Assembly (NCBI GenBank): GCA_907165275.2 | Contig: OU015673.1 | Location: forward strand, 6,537,001 to 6,601,000 | DNA length: 64,000 nucleotides | Source: Zygaena filipendulae | Lineage: Eukaryota > Arthropoda > Insecta > Lepidoptera > Zygaenidae | Direction: 5' to 3' | In this document: positions 52,301 through 60,630 of the stretch, in pieces | Position numbering within the stretch: the stretch's first letter is position 1 | Layout of the letters: each line of letters starts with the position of its first letter | The notes under the pieces: generated by a model | What the model was told of the DNA's origin: nothing | The model's database searches: none | What the model saw: only the letters and a program-made list of their open reading frames with translations | Program-made: the position numbers and the translations under genes

Positions 52301-55300
52301 CCGCCCCTACCGCGCCGCCGACGAGCCGCAGGTACACTCCCCGCCCCCCGCGCCGCTGCCGCTCGCCGTCCGCCCCTACCGCGCCGCCGACGAGCCGCAA
52401 GTACACTCCCCGCCCCCCGCGCCGTCCGCCCCTACCGCGCCGCCGACGAGCCGCAGGTACACTCCCCGCCCCCCGCGCCGTCCGCCCCTACCGCGCCGCC
52501 GACGAGCCGCAGGTACACTCCCCGCCCCCCGCGCCGTCCGCCCCTACCGCGCCGCCGACGAGCCGCAGGTACACTCCCCGCCCCCCGCGCCGTCCGCCCC
52601 TACCGCGCCGCCGACGAGCCGCAGGTACACTCCCCGCCCCCCGCGCCGTCCGCCCCTACCGCGCCGCCGACGAGCCGCAGGTACACTCCCCGCCCCCCGC
52701 GCCGTCCGCCCCTACCGCGCCGCAGACGAGCCGCAGGTACACTCCCCGCCCCCCGCCCCTACCGCGCCGCCGACGAGCCGCAGGTACACTCCCCGCCCCC
52801 CGCCCCTACCGCGCCGCCGACGAGCCGCAGGTACACTCCCCGCCCCCCGCCCCTACCGCGCCGCAGACGAGCCGCAGGTACACTCCCCGCCCCCCGCCCC
52901 TACCGCGCCGCCGACGAGCCGCAGGTACACTCCCCGCCCCCCGCGCCGTCCGCCCCTACCGCGCCGCCGACGAGCCGCAGGTACACTCCCCGCCCCCCGC
53001 CCCTACCGCGCCGCCGACGAGCCGCAGGTACACTCCCCGCCCCCCGCCCCTACCGCGCCGCAGACGAGCCGCAGGTACACTCCCCGCCCCCCGCCCCTAC
53101 CGCGCCGCCGACGAGCCGCAGGTACACTCCCCGCCCCCCGCCCCTACCGCGCCGCCGACGAGCCGCAGGTACACTCCCCGCCCCTACCGCGCCGCCGACG
53201 AGCCGCAGGTACACTCCCCGCCCCCCGCCCCTACCGCGCCGCCGACGAGCCGCAGGTACACTCAGGCAGGCAGGGGTGCAGGCCCTCCCCCGGCACCCCT
53301 GCTGCCGCTGCGTGTGTCAGACAGTATCAACTTGACTCTTCCTTATGAACCACTCTTGGGGAAAACCGCATGAAAATCCGTGCAGTAGTTTGAGTTTATC
53401 GCGAACAGACAGCGGAAGCGACTTTGATACTATGTAAAGATTGTTTATAGAACACGCTAATACTTGCCGCACAGGTTTGCGCGCTGTGCCACCGGACGTA
53501 CCGCGACGGCGCGGACTGCAGCGAGCTGTTCCCGGGCGAGCTGCACGCGCTGCCGTCCGATAGGTGAGTTGGGCTTATGATATTATTATTATATTTGGTT
53601 AAAATATAGGCTACCAACGTCGTACCTTTTTAAATGATATTCTTCTATTGTGAGCTGTGAAAAGTCCATAGTGGTTATGTATAATTTTATATTTCGAATT
53701 TCCTACAAAATAGACAGGAAATATAAAATATAAGAAATTCTTTTTTTGACATTATAACATTTAAAGACCGCAAAAACTGGACTTTTGGTGGGATTTTAGC
53801 AGAAATGGATGTTACTTTTATTTCTTTGTTTTACAAATTACTTTATCGTGATTAATGTTGTGTAAATGTGGTGGATTTTGCATAATAGTGATCCATTGGT
53901 GTATAGTGTGCGGAAACAGTGAAACAAGATGAAATGGGACATTGGTCGGAAGGTTTTCGTTTTTTATTTTATTTTACTTTATTCGGAAAATCAACAGCTA
54001 CAACTTCCCACAGAGCGTCCTATTAAAGTTAAATTGTGAAAATTTGCTGCCAAAAGTTTCGGCAAAGCATCGAAATGTATCTCACTAATGCATTTCGATT
54101 GGCTGTATGGACTTAGTTTCCTTTGCCTTGCCCGAACGGGGTAAACATTACCCAATAAAAAACGCAAAAACTGTCGAAAGTGAACTGGATATAGCCTGGG
54201 TTGATTCGTCAGTCTTTTCAATCAGTTTGTCAAAAACAACGCAAACAAGAAATGTTTAATCATCCGCAGCTTAGTTCAACCGTTCCTAACGCTCTACCCT
54301 GAGCTGTGCATGGTGCTGGAAGACGACGAGGGGTGCCAGCAACCAGAGAGGGAGAGCCTCGTGGGGGAAGGGGATGTGGAGGGGGAAGACCGGCTGGACA
54401 GTCTGCCGGAGTCCAGGACCAATGGTTAGCGGTTGCTATTGTTAGTTTTACCAGCTCGGCGACACTCCGAATAAATACAAGTGAACTGAATCAAGTAGGC
54501 AGGTACTTTCCCACAAGTAAAGACGGCCGCCTTGCACGTGTACACGCGTGCGTATCGTAAAATTGATTGCGAGCTGACAGTAACTGTCAGCTGTCAGTGA
54601 ATAATTGTCACATGCAGATTCTACATTTCATATTCTTCTGAGTTCTACATATTATTGTGACAAACTTTCCTCGAAATTTACCTCCTCATGGAGGCATGAA
54701 ATTGGTGGGAGGCGAACACCGTCGCTTCTTATATAATACCACCTGTTCCCCGCGGTTTTACGCGTAGTAATTTCAGAGATCCCGCAGGAATTCCGGGTTA
54801 GAAAGTACCCAAAGTCTTCTGGACCACTGACAACGTGTATGCCAAATATAAGATTTCACCATCGTTAATTTTGGAGTTTCCGCGGGAATTCCGGAACAAA
54901 AAGTACCCTATGTCCTTCTCTGTATCACTGACAACGTGTATACAAAAATTCATGATGATCGGTTAAGCCGTTGAGGCGTGAAAGCGTAACAAACAAATAA
55001 ACAAACTCACTTTCGCATTTATAATTAACTAGCTGTGCTCCGCGGTTTCACCCGCGGTAATTTCGGAGTTCCCGCGGGAATTCCGGGATAAAAAGTACCC
55101 TATGTCCTCTGTACCCCAGACAACGTGCATGCCAAATTTCATCCAAATCCGTTCAGCTGTTTTTGCGTGATTGAGTAACAAACGTCCAAACATCCAAACA
55201 TCCAAACATCCAAACATCCACACTTTTACATTTATAATATTAGTAGGACTAGCTGTTCCTCGCGGTTTCACCCGCGTAACTTTCGGAGTTCTCGCGGGAA

Positions 55301-56849
55301 TTTCGGGACAAAAGGTACCCTACGTCTTTGTCTGAATCATTGATGCAAAATTTCATGATGATCGGTTGAGCTGTTAAGGCGTGAAAGCGTTACCAAACAA
55401 ACAACAAACTCACTTTCGCATTTATTCGTCGGCACTAACTGCTAACCGTGCGGGCGGGGTGGGTGTTGCGCGCGCAGCCGGCGCCCGCGGCGCGGTGGCG
55501 GGCTACGCGTGCGCCGCGCCCAGCGCCGCGGAGCTGCAGCGGCGGCGGCGCGCCGCGTGGGCGCCCGACATGGGCCGCAAGTACCCCGCGCACCTGCTGC
55601 ACCGGCCCGACGTCAGCGACGCCGCCAAGGTACCCCGGGGGGATTTTGAACTTTTTATGTCCTATTTAAAAAAAAAGATGTAAATTTGACATTGTAAAAA
55701 CTTATGCAAGAAATAAAAGGCTTTTTTATTTTATTTATTTTATGTCCTATTAAAAGTCGTCTGTGCCACTTGCCACGGAATATCAACTATTTTTAAAGTT
55801 TATATAAGGTGTGGCAAAATTAGCTGCAAATATTTACACGGTCGAAAATACACACCGTTATAAACATCGTTATGAAAGAAAAAAAAGTAAATCAATCAAA
55901 AAGGAAACAACCTGTGAGGGCGCTCGCCGCTCAATCCCTTTACACTTACATCGCCGCACGCCGGTATCTTAAGATGAATGACCTCAATTGCCGCTCGATC
56001 GAGCTTACCAGCTAATGCATCGCTCGCTGTGTTCGTGACGTGTGCCTTGTATACGTAGTATTGAGTTAAGTGTATTGTATATTTTGTGAATGTATTGTAA
56101 TGTTTTTTCAATGGATTTATTATTCTCATATTATGAAAAACTACCGAACTTATAATATTATTTTTTCATTTATCCTATTTGTTATAACGTATACTTTCAG
56201 CCCTGTAAATATTTGCAAATAATTTGGCCACACCATATATAATATTTTTTTATTTTGTATAATATTTTCGTTCGTGCCAGGAGTGCATCCGCGAGTTCCA
56301 CTCGGGCGCGGCGGAGGCGGAGGCGGAGTGCCCGGCGGGCGGCGCGCACCCCGCCGTGCTGCAGTGCCGCGTGGAGCCGGCGGCGGCGGAGCGCGACCCG
56401 CTGGCGCCCGCGCGGCTGCTCACCTGCCTGCTCGCTGCGCTGCGCGCCAACGGTCCGTGCGCGGGGAGCTAACTTTATTTGCTCGGGGAGCAAAACCATA
56501 TTTGCTCGGAGAGAAACTGTCGAGGGGAGCAACTATATTTGCTCGGAGAGCAACTGTGTCCAGGGGTAGCAATTGTGTTGAGGGGGTAATACTAGTCCAA
56601 GGAGTAACTGTACTAGTCCGAGGAGCAACTGTACTTGTTCGACGAGTAAAGGTGCCGGGAGAGTCGGGATGGTAGTACACTGTCCACTCGCGGAGTAATC
56701 AAAATTCCGCATTCATGGTTGCAGGCGTGACCGGCGTGCACGTCGCCGTGAGCTCGACCGACGTCGACCAGCAGCAGTTCTACAGCAAGCTGGGCTTCGC
56801 GGAGGCGGCGCGCGAAGGGAGCACCCTGTACATGGCGCGCACCTTCTAG
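37110..56849 (+). CDS. Oga: Protein O-GlcNAcase (complete, 21 coding exons)
   Basis: Oga hydrolyses O-linked GlcNAc from Ser/Thr of nuclear and cytosolic proteins. Exons: 37110-37176, 37284-37335, 39693-39921, 40389-40493, 41341-41503, 42157-42285, 42941-43084, 44370-44484, 45636-45721, 46316-46533, 47364-47739, 48489-48622, 49369-49457, 50337-50508, 51446-51674, 51938-52134, 53475-53563, 54270-54424, 55478-55629, 56281-56452, 56725-56849. The sum is 3198 nt (1065 residues plus stop), and all junctions are GT-AG and in phase. The GH84 domain starts at CGVVEGFYGRPW. The catalytic Asp pair is D130-D131 (LLFDDIE) and the sugar-site block is [10 protein letters not shown] (233-242). A long S/T/P/D-rich linker follows, then the helical stalk (from about 637) and the acetyltransferase-like domain (from about 820, ending [12 protein letters not shown]). 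It is longer than human OGA mainly in the linker. Later exons are very GC-rich. Confidence 0.96.
38179..38280 (+). repeat. Tandem duplication of about 50 bp in Oga intron 2
   Basis: TAACAAGTTAT...ATTCAA.AGATTTAATAATTAAT...ATTAAATAAA is repeated back to back (38179-38231 and 38232-38280) with a few changes. Confidence 0.75.
39693..39921 (+). CDS. Oga: Oga exon 3 (GH84 barrel)
   Basis: 76 codons with [20 protein letters not shown] and [19 protein letters not shown], both strongly conserved in O-GlcNAcase. It ends CAG|GTAAAA. Confidence 0.95.
40389..40493 (+). CDS. Oga: Oga exon 4 (catalytic aspartates)
   Basis: 35 codons. LLFDDIE carries the two adjacent Asp residues that act in substrate-assisted catalysis in this family; both are present. 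Confidence 0.96.
40584..40855 (+). mobile_element. Helitron-like repeat, two partial copies
   Basis: TGTTACGCTTTCACGCCTTAA and CACGTTGTCAGGGGTACAG are followed by a second CACGTTGTTAGGGCTACAG round and a mutated end (AACAGTTGG). Another fragment lies at 40240-40345. In Oga intron 4. Confidence 0.65.
41090..41290 (-). repeat. Dispersed repeat, GTCAGTCTTGTAGATTA family, copy 3 (inverted)
   Basis: It carries the reverse complement of the family's closing block (AAAGTTTTGGGTGGGGG), GTGACGTCACGCGAAATTTC and TTATTTTTTGTCCAATATTG. It ends about 50 bp before Oga exon 5. Confidence 0.6.
41341..41503 (+). CDS. Oga: Oga exon 5
   Basis: 54 codons plus one base. [20 protein letters not shown] and EIDVMWTG are GH84 landmarks. 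A LINE tail begins within about 10 bp of its donor (ACCG|GTAGGA). Confidence 0.95.
41514..42035 (-). mobile_element. 5'-truncated LINE (pol C-terminus) in Oga intron 5
   Basis: A 102-residue frame (41706-42014, minus) has [17 protein letters not shown] and [17 protein letters not shown], the C-terminal signature of a CR1/Jockey-like LINE found in moths. Downstream on the same strand are AATAAA-like words and a tail of TGATT units abutting the exon 5 donor. Reverse transcriptase and endonuclease domains are missing. Confidence 0.75.
42157..42285 (+). CDS. Oga: Oga exon 6
   Basis: It encodes [20 protein letters not shown], the substrate-binding block of GH84 O-GlcNAcases. It ends CCTAG|GTTGGC. 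Confidence 0.95.
42941..43084 (+). CDS. Oga: Oga exon 7
   Basis: It encodes [20 protein letters not shown], the end of the catalytic barrel. The donor CACA|GTACAG is followed at once by a (CTCCCC)n tract (43101-43130) and then the satellite at 43185. Confidence 0.93.
43101..43130 (+). repeat. (CTCCCC)n microsatellite
   Basis: About five CTCCCC units, 16 bp after the exon 7 donor. Confidence 0.9.
43185..44275 (+). repeat. Satellite-like tandem array, 42-bp dimer of 21-bp half-units
   Basis: About 1.09 kb of CGCCACACAAACTATAATAA alternating with CACCACACAATCTATCATAT and variants (TTACGCCACACAAAC, GCTACACAAACTATAAT). The 42-bp period is a multiple of three and leaves long minus-strand frames; these are not genes. 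It fills most of Oga intron 7. Confidence 0.95.
44370..44484 (+). CDS. Oga: Oga exon 8
   Basis: It is joined in phase to exon 7. [17 protein letters not shown] marks the transition from the catalytic domain. It ends CTCAG|GTACAC, followed by a short (ACAG)n run. Confidence 0.9.
44668..44888 (-). mobile_element. Helitron-like repeat, TCTATACTAATA subfamily
   Basis: The hairpin end is damaged (TTTTCACCCGCG). The other end, TTTTATAATATCAGTATAGA, is clear. It resembles 21172-21385, including the AAGTGAAAGAAT block. Confidence 0.68.
45312..45592 (-). repeat. SINE family A, decayed copy
   Basis: The body words CTACTTAATCCCACACTAAGC and GCTTGTGTCATGAAAACCAAG match 26923-27237. The tRNA head is damaged; only TTGGTGACCTACTGCGCCA remains. 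Confidence 0.65.
45636..45721 (+). CDS. Oga: Oga exon 9
   Basis: It encodes [15 protein letters not shown], matching the conserved 'xEWLxEF' segment after the catalytic domain. The donor is CACCG|GTGAGT. Confidence 0.92.
46316..46533 (+). CDS. Oga: Oga exon 10
   Basis: 72 codons of T/V/P-rich linker ([18 protein letters not shown]). The acceptor (GGTACAG) lacks a clear pyrimidine tract, so the 5' edge is less certain. It was chosen because it keeps the phase. Confidence 0.8.
46536..46583 (+). repeat. (GAGTGCCC)6 microsatellite at the exon 10 splice donor
   Basis: Six exact octamers start inside the donor itself (GCG|GTGAGTGCCC). Confidence 0.95.
46649..46836 (+). mobile_element. Helitron-like repeat, ACGTGATTTATA subfamily, short form
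   Basis: It starts TCTTAATATATATAAATCAC and ends AAATCGCGGGGGACAACTAG, with A before and T after. It is followed 11 bp later by another copy. Confidence 0.8.
46848..46980 (+). mobile_element. Helitron-like repeat, TCCTACTAATATTATAA subfamily, 3'-truncated
   Basis: It starts TCCTACTAATATTATAAATG after an A and breaks off at TATCCCGGAATTA without the hairpin. Confidence 0.72.
47072..47245 (+). repeat. SINE family A, 5'-truncated copy
   Basis: GATGAACACAGGGTTCCATT through GGATCAAGTAGATCTGTGTG matches the body of 26923-27237 in the opposite orientation. There is no tRNA head. Confidence 0.75.
47364..47739 (+). CDS. Oga: Oga exon 11
   Basis: The largest exon, 125 codons. A low-complexity, acidic linker ([32 protein letters not shown]), probably disordered, between the catalytic and stalk domains. 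Clean TATTTCAG acceptor. Confidence 0.9.
48489..48622 (+). CDS. Oga: Oga exon 12
   Basis: Proline- and acid-rich linker ([20 protein letters not shown]). It ends GCGAG|GTGAGC. Confidence 0.85.
48785..48925 (+). repeat. Dispersed repeat, GTCAGTCTTGTAGATTA family, fragment
   Basis: TCCGTCTTATTGAAGATTAATAAAAAATATTGG and a mirrored AATCTACAAGACGAACTAAA at 48899 suggest both ends of one element of about 130 bp. [motif quoted in part: TCTTATTGAAGATTAAT]. Confidence 0.45.
49369..49457 (+). CDS. Oga: Oga exon 13
   Basis: 29 codons plus two bases ([20 protein letters not shown]). Acceptor TATTAAAG, donor GACGA|GTGAGT. Confidence 0.85.
49999..50196 (-). mobile_element. Helitron-like repeat
   Basis: It starts TTAGCTGTTCCCCGCGG (first base of CTAG changed) and ends ACTTTCGCATTTATAATATT. 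It is intact otherwise. Confidence 0.75.
50337..50508 (+). CDS. Oga: Oga exon 14 (start of stalk domain)
   Basis: 57 codons. [20 protein letters not shown] and [10 protein letters not shown] are strongly conserved O-GlcNAcase stalk-helix sequences. Confidence 0.94.
50852..51154 (-). mobile_element. Helitron-like repeat, first of a head-to-tail pair
   Basis: It starts CTAGCTGTTCCCCGCGG after an A and ends ATTTATATATATTAGA, directly joined to the next copy. Confidence 0.8.
51155..51384 (-). mobile_element. Helitron-like repeat, second of a head-to-tail pair
   Basis: It starts CTAGCTGTCCCCCGCG immediately after the GA end of the previous copy and ends ATTTATATATATTAGA followed by T. It is close to 17639-17868 inverted. 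Confidence 0.82.
51446..51674 (+). CDS. Oga: Oga exon 15 (stalk)
   Basis: 76 codons, [15 protein letters not shown] through [20 protein letters not shown]. Extremely GC-rich and Arg-rich. Donor AACT|GTAAGT. Confidence 0.93.
51938..52134 (+). CDS. Oga: Oga exon 16 (stalk end, start of acetyltransferase-like domain)
   Basis: It encodes [20 protein letters not shown] and ends [13 protein letters not shown] at CCGCAG|GTACAC (52135), phase 0. The last 30 bp and the donor are the unit of the array that follows. Which of the donors is used in vivo is not shown by the sequence; the first one keeps the frame and the family length. Confidence 0.9.
52105..53262 (+). repeat. Oga: GC-rich minisatellite made of the Oga exon 16 end plus its splice donor (about 23 units)
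   Basis: Units of 47 bp and 56 bp contain CCCTACCGCGCCGCCGACGA, GCCGCAG and GTACACTCCCCGCC. Each one copies codons for PYRAADEPQ and a CAG|GTACAC donor. The 9-bp size difference is an extra GCCGTCCGC. Both lengths are 2 modulo 3, so each unit shifts the frame by one, and no stop occurs in at least two frames over 1.1 kb. One unit has CAA in place of CAG, and a few have CAGACG for CCGACG. Confidence 0.95.
53475..53563 (+). CDS. Oga: Oga exon 17
   Basis: 29 codons plus two bases, [20 protein letters not shown], matching the start of the acetyltransferase-like domain. Ends GATAG|GTGAGT. Confidence 0.9.
54270..54424 (+). CDS. Oga: Oga exon 18
   Basis: [19 protein letters not shown] aligns with the core strands. 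An acidic insertion (REGESLVGEG-like, [10 protein letters not shown]) follows. Donor AATG|GTTAGC. Confidence 0.85.
54738..55028 (-). mobile_element. Helitron-like repeat, first of a cluster of three
   Basis: It starts CACCTGTTCCCCGCGG (damaged CTAG), has two rounds of the internal block and ends CACTTTCGCATTTATAATTA. The next copy starts at once. Confidence 0.75.
55029..55248 (-). mobile_element. Helitron-like repeat, second of a cluster of three
   Basis: It starts CTAGCTGTGCTCCGCGG, contains a (AACATCC)n run at 55188-55220 and ends TTTATAATATTAGTAGGA, joined directly to the next CTAG. Confidence 0.82.
55249..55427 (-). mobile_element. Helitron-like repeat, third of a cluster of three
   Basis: It starts CTAGCTGTTCCTCGCGG and ends ACTTTCGCATTTATTCGTC, about 50 bp before Oga exon 19. 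Confidence 0.78.
55478..55629 (+). CDS. Oga: Oga exon 19
   Basis: [20 protein letters not shown] and [11 protein letters not shown] align with the 'GYALGTVD' region of the acetyltransferase-like domain. Very high GC. Confidence 0.88.
56281..56452 (+). CDS. Oga: Oga exon 20
   Basis: 57 codons plus one base, ending [14 protein letters not shown], a family landmark (LLxxLKANG). The donor GTCCGT is weak but is the only one that keeps the phase with exon 21. Confidence 0.88.
56453..56690 (+). repeat. Degenerate tandem repeat filling most of Oga intron 20
   Basis: Variants of GGGGAGCAACT, TATTTGCTCGGAGAGCAACT and TGTACTAGTCCGAGGAG recur about every 27-30 bp from the donor onward. Confidence 0.75.
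56725..56849 (+). CDS. Oga: Oga exon 21 (C-terminus and stop)
   Basis: [15 protein letters not shown] is the conserved end of the acetyltransferase-like fold. TAG at 56847-56849. Confidence 0.93.
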
Positions 56850-56850
56850 C

Positions 56851-56861
56851 GGCCGCCCGCT

Positions 56862-56901
<40 letters not shown>

Positions 56902-56995
56902 CGCCCGCGCTCGCACCCGCGCCCGCGCCCGCTGCCGCCCGTGCCGTGCGTCGCCGCCCGCCCGCGCGCTCTCCCCGCCCGCGCCGCAGACGCAA
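56851..56995 (+). repeat. (CGCGCC)n-type GC repeat in the Oga 3' UTR
   Basis: CGCGCCCGCGCCCGCGCC and CGCTGCCGCGCCCG units follow the stop codon directly; DNA then returns abruptly to AT-rich at 57000. Confidence 0.85.
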
Positions 56996-57259
56996 GTAGA
57001 CTGTATTCCTTAGTTTGACGATCTGTAAATCAATTCCACGACTGTGTATTTGATCCAGGGTTCGAAGCTGTTTTCGTTATCGATGATAATAATCTTTTAT
57101 AATAGTTATTATTGAGTTATGGTTCGACTGTGATAATTAACATGATAACGATTTTGGATGAAACAAACTGTGAAAATGAAATGAAAATGAAATTATATCA
57201 CAGATTACTAAATTATATTATGTAAATTACGCGGGACTTGAACGCGATGTTTTTTATTA

Positions 57260-57610
57260 CCTTTTTTGCCTGACGTTTCGGCTGAGTTGCATCACGCCGT
57301 GGTCACAGGCTGACTAAAGCATTGCGGCGTCGATAGCGAGCCGCGCGGGCAGATTCCACATCTACCCTCACTGGATGTTCTTTTTTATTAGATGCACTTT
57401 TAAGGTCCCTGCACACTACACTCACTCGGTCCGCATTCACCGGTTCCGGACGGCCGCAACGATTTTTTGTTTTTTGAATTATAGGATCCCATGTCGTAGG
57501 CAACCTATATCCGTCATCTCGATTGAAAGTTTTGTGTTTCTTTATTTCAACCGCTTCACGCACTATCCTCGCGTAGTAGTGACGTTCAGTTGAGAGAACC
57601 TTCAAACGAT
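57260..57610 (-). pseudogene. Penelope-like retroelement fragment (C-terminal region)
   Basis: The minus-strand frame holds SSERHYYARIVREAVEIKKH-like sequence (here TERHYYARIVREAVEIKKHK) and FNRDDGYRLPTTWDPIIQ. This is the region following the GIY-YIG endonuclease core of Penelope elements. The plus strand shows the usual flanking words CTGACGTTTCGGCTGAGTTG. Truncated, no reverse transcriptase part. Confidence 0.65.
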
Positions 57611-57706
57611 GGAACTCAATCCATAATAACTCAATTTACATAATATAATGTGCTCAAAACGCGAAAATCTAAAAACGAAAATGAAATTGATTGATTATAT
57701 TACTGA

Positions 57707-57850
57707 CTAGCTGTCCCGCGCGATTTCACCAATTTCGAAGTTCTCGCGGAATTGTTCCATAGAACATTTTCATCTCCTTTTCATCCCCTTAGGGGTTGAA
57801 TTTTCAAAAATCGTTCAGTCATTCAAGACAAAGCATTTCATATGTATAGA
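57707..57850 (-). mobile_element. Helitron-like repeat fragment, diverged subfamily
   Basis: It starts CTAGCTGTCCCGCGCG and shares TAGGGGTTGAATTTTCAAAA with 6690-7015. Confidence 0.6.
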
Positions 57851-58446
57851 TTAATTATATGAATTTTGAAATTAAATTTCATTCCCAACTTTGCTCACTG
57901 GATATTCAGGAGACTAACCCATTGAAAGTCATTAATCCTACATACGATGATTGCGGGTGATAATTATTATCATGATAATTATCAACAGAAATATTGTATC
58001 TTACTTATCTCGATCCCTGATTCGATGCGCTTGTTATTCGACTTCCAATACTTAGCTACGAATGTTACGGCTAATTTGTATTTTAAATCCATAGGTTAAA
58101 AGACAAAATTAAGTTATTATGTCATTTTAAAAATGCAAATAAAAATAAATTATATTGATTATATTGGTATTATAGCAATCGTGTGAAAAGTGTATCTATA
58201 TGGCTAGGTAATATACTCATTAACTTAATGGCATAATTTTTTAGTTGCCATCGTGTACTCGCATTTTATATCTCTCTAATATATAACAATAAAGTACTTT
58301 TTCCTTTCTTAGATGTCAGTCATTCATATAATCACAAAACTCCATTAGGTATCGGTTTAAATAAATCGTTTAAGGCTGACTTGTATTATTGTCTACGGAT
58401 TGATTTAAGTAGATATATATCATTAATCATAGACAAAGACATGAGT

Positions 58447-59073
58447 AGAAAACCGGCCAAGTGTGAGTCGGACTCGTGCACAAAGTGTGTTCCATACATC
58501 GATCTCATATAAGAAGTAGATACACAGTCCCATACAAAAGTTCACTTAAAAACTGTCCACAGTCGTGTTTACGTAGTCATAGCTGTGGTTATAGTTGGTA
58601 TAAACATAAATTAATGCAAATTTAACCTTAAGTACTCGACTTAAAGTTATATTTACAAAGCAATCTACAAAAAGCAATAAAATTCTACGACCTAGTTTCG
58701 ACAGTATGGCAAGGTATTTAAAAGCGCACCCAAATGTTCAAGTGGGCGCTCATTTCATGAGGACATTTTTTGACGCTGATTGTGTATCTACTTTTTATAT
58801 GAGATCGATGGTCCCATACCATAAAACGGTAAACAAAATCACGTTATCCATATATCCCATGAGCCCCCTTAAATATTTATTTTATTCTGTTTTTTAGTAT
58901 TTGTTGTAATAGCGGCAGCAGAAATACATACATACATCTGTGAAAATTTCAACTGTCTATCACGGTTCATGAGATACAGCCTGGTGACAAACGGACAGAC
59001 AGACGGACGAACGTACCGACAGTGGAGTCTTAGTAGTAGGGTCCTGTTTTACCCTTTGGGCACGGAACCCTAA
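58447..59073 (+). mobile_element. Conserved dispersed element, AAAACCGGCCAAGTGTGAGT family
   Basis: It starts AAAACCGGCCAAGTGTGAGT followed by CGGACTCG. It ends with CAGCCTGGTGACAAACGGAC, CAGACAGACGGACG, GTCTTAGTAGTAGGGTCC and CACGGAACCCTAA. This start-to-end pair is widely seen in lepidopteran DNA. Class uncertain; the short frame inside (58706-58897) is not a gene. Confidence 0.7.
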
Positions 59074-60630
59074 TAAAGCATGCTGCCCAGAATAATAATA
59101 TCTTTAAATTTAGCATAATATTATGTCGGTTCAGTTTGTCTTATTGTAGCAATCGCATCTCAACTCTCAAGTCATCGTTTGAGAATACGATTAAGAAAAA
59201 TTAAAACATACGATCATTGTCATATAGACTTATTTAAAGTACTTTCCTAAATAAAAGTCCAATTTTATCATAAGATTTGTACCTTTGTATTTTGATAGAA
59301 TTTGATGTGATTACTGAAAAAAACGCGCACATACTAAAAAAACACGTCAAGTCTCCTTTTTGATAGCTAGTATTAATAAAGCTAGTCGAATAAATTGCAT
59401 GCATTAGTTGGGGCCCCATTCAGACCGGTGGCGCTGGGCGGGTGCCCCAAGTGCCCTTAGGAGACGGAACTGACGATAAACTATATTATACTATATTACA
59501 TTTTGTACAATAATATCTAATAAAGGAAAATGGATGTATTCACAACTTTTTCTTCTATTTTCCTCTCTTTCTTCAGTATTATGTATGTATTTATTACGGC
59601 AATGTCGCGTTACGCTATGCCGTTACGTTCCTTTTTACCTAATAAAAATTAATTCAGATGATTTATCTTAATTTTATATTAATTTCTTTTAGTTAATTTG
59701 GTGTTAGAAAAAAAATCTAGAAAAAAGAAACCATTGGCTATGTCAATATGAAATTTGTGTTTTGGAACTTTATTCATTTGTGAGTTCATTAGTTATAATC
59801 CCTTACCTCCTAAACACTTCGGTAGTAGAATTAGACTCTAAAGATAGAATTAAGCGAAGCAGCATTTAAATCAATGTTTAATATTATATATATTTATAGT
59901 CGAATGTAAATCGCGTCGTACATAATTATTATGTACTAGTAGATACTGTTATTTTTATATCTGACTTTAAAATATAAGGCAATTCGAAGCTCATCTCTCG
60001 ATTTTTTTAGATGATCATTATATTAAGTTATTATTTAGTATAATATTTGATAATATTATGTATCATAATTACCAGCCATCGTGTGAATGAATCGAGTAAA
60101 TAAAATTAATAAAACTGATAAATAAAATAAAGTGATATTTCATTTATTTAATTTTAAAATTATAGTAGGTATTACAGTAAAATTCTAATTGTTAATATGA
60201 ACACTTTAGGATAAACAAATTACCTCACTTCACTTTGAACCCGTCAGATTTACCTATCTGAAATATTTTCAGATCTCTAGCGCCCGCGTCTTATACGCAC
60301 GACTGAATCCAAAATACTGTTTATAGCTATACTGTTTATAGGATATATTGAATATATCCTATTCAATATAATAATAATTATGTAGGTGTATATTTATTAA
60401 TAATTCTGCCATACAACTGCACTCCAAAGGGTGACTAGAGAATGCCTCTATGGCATTAAGTCCGCCTTTTTACAGTGTGAGTAATAAAGGTACTTGAACA
60501 CTAGAAGATTATAATATCTATTCTTTGGTAGAAGTAAATAAATAAATAAGTGACAAAGCTGATATAACCAACTACGGTTCTTTGCTAGAAGTGAACGCTG
60601 TCGGTTAAAAGAAGATGATCCAATCAATAC
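59074..60630. other. Intergenic between convergent Oga and a minus-strand gene
   Basis: AT-rich. A TTTATT at 60393-60398 could be the minus-strand poly(A) signal of the gene at 60631. An imperfect palindrome lies at 60341-60361 (AGGATATAT arms). No coding sequence is supported. Confidence 0.4.

Noticed and set aside
51891..53373. Two overlapping open frames of about 485 residues, rich in Pro and Arg
   Set aside because: They exist because the minisatellite units are stop-free in several frames. The true exon ends at 52134, and the rest is repeat.
55381..55683. 100-codon plus-strand frame with start codon
   Set aside because: It runs from a Helitron-like repeat into Oga exon 19 and out the far side. 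Only 55478-55629 is coding, in the Oga frame.
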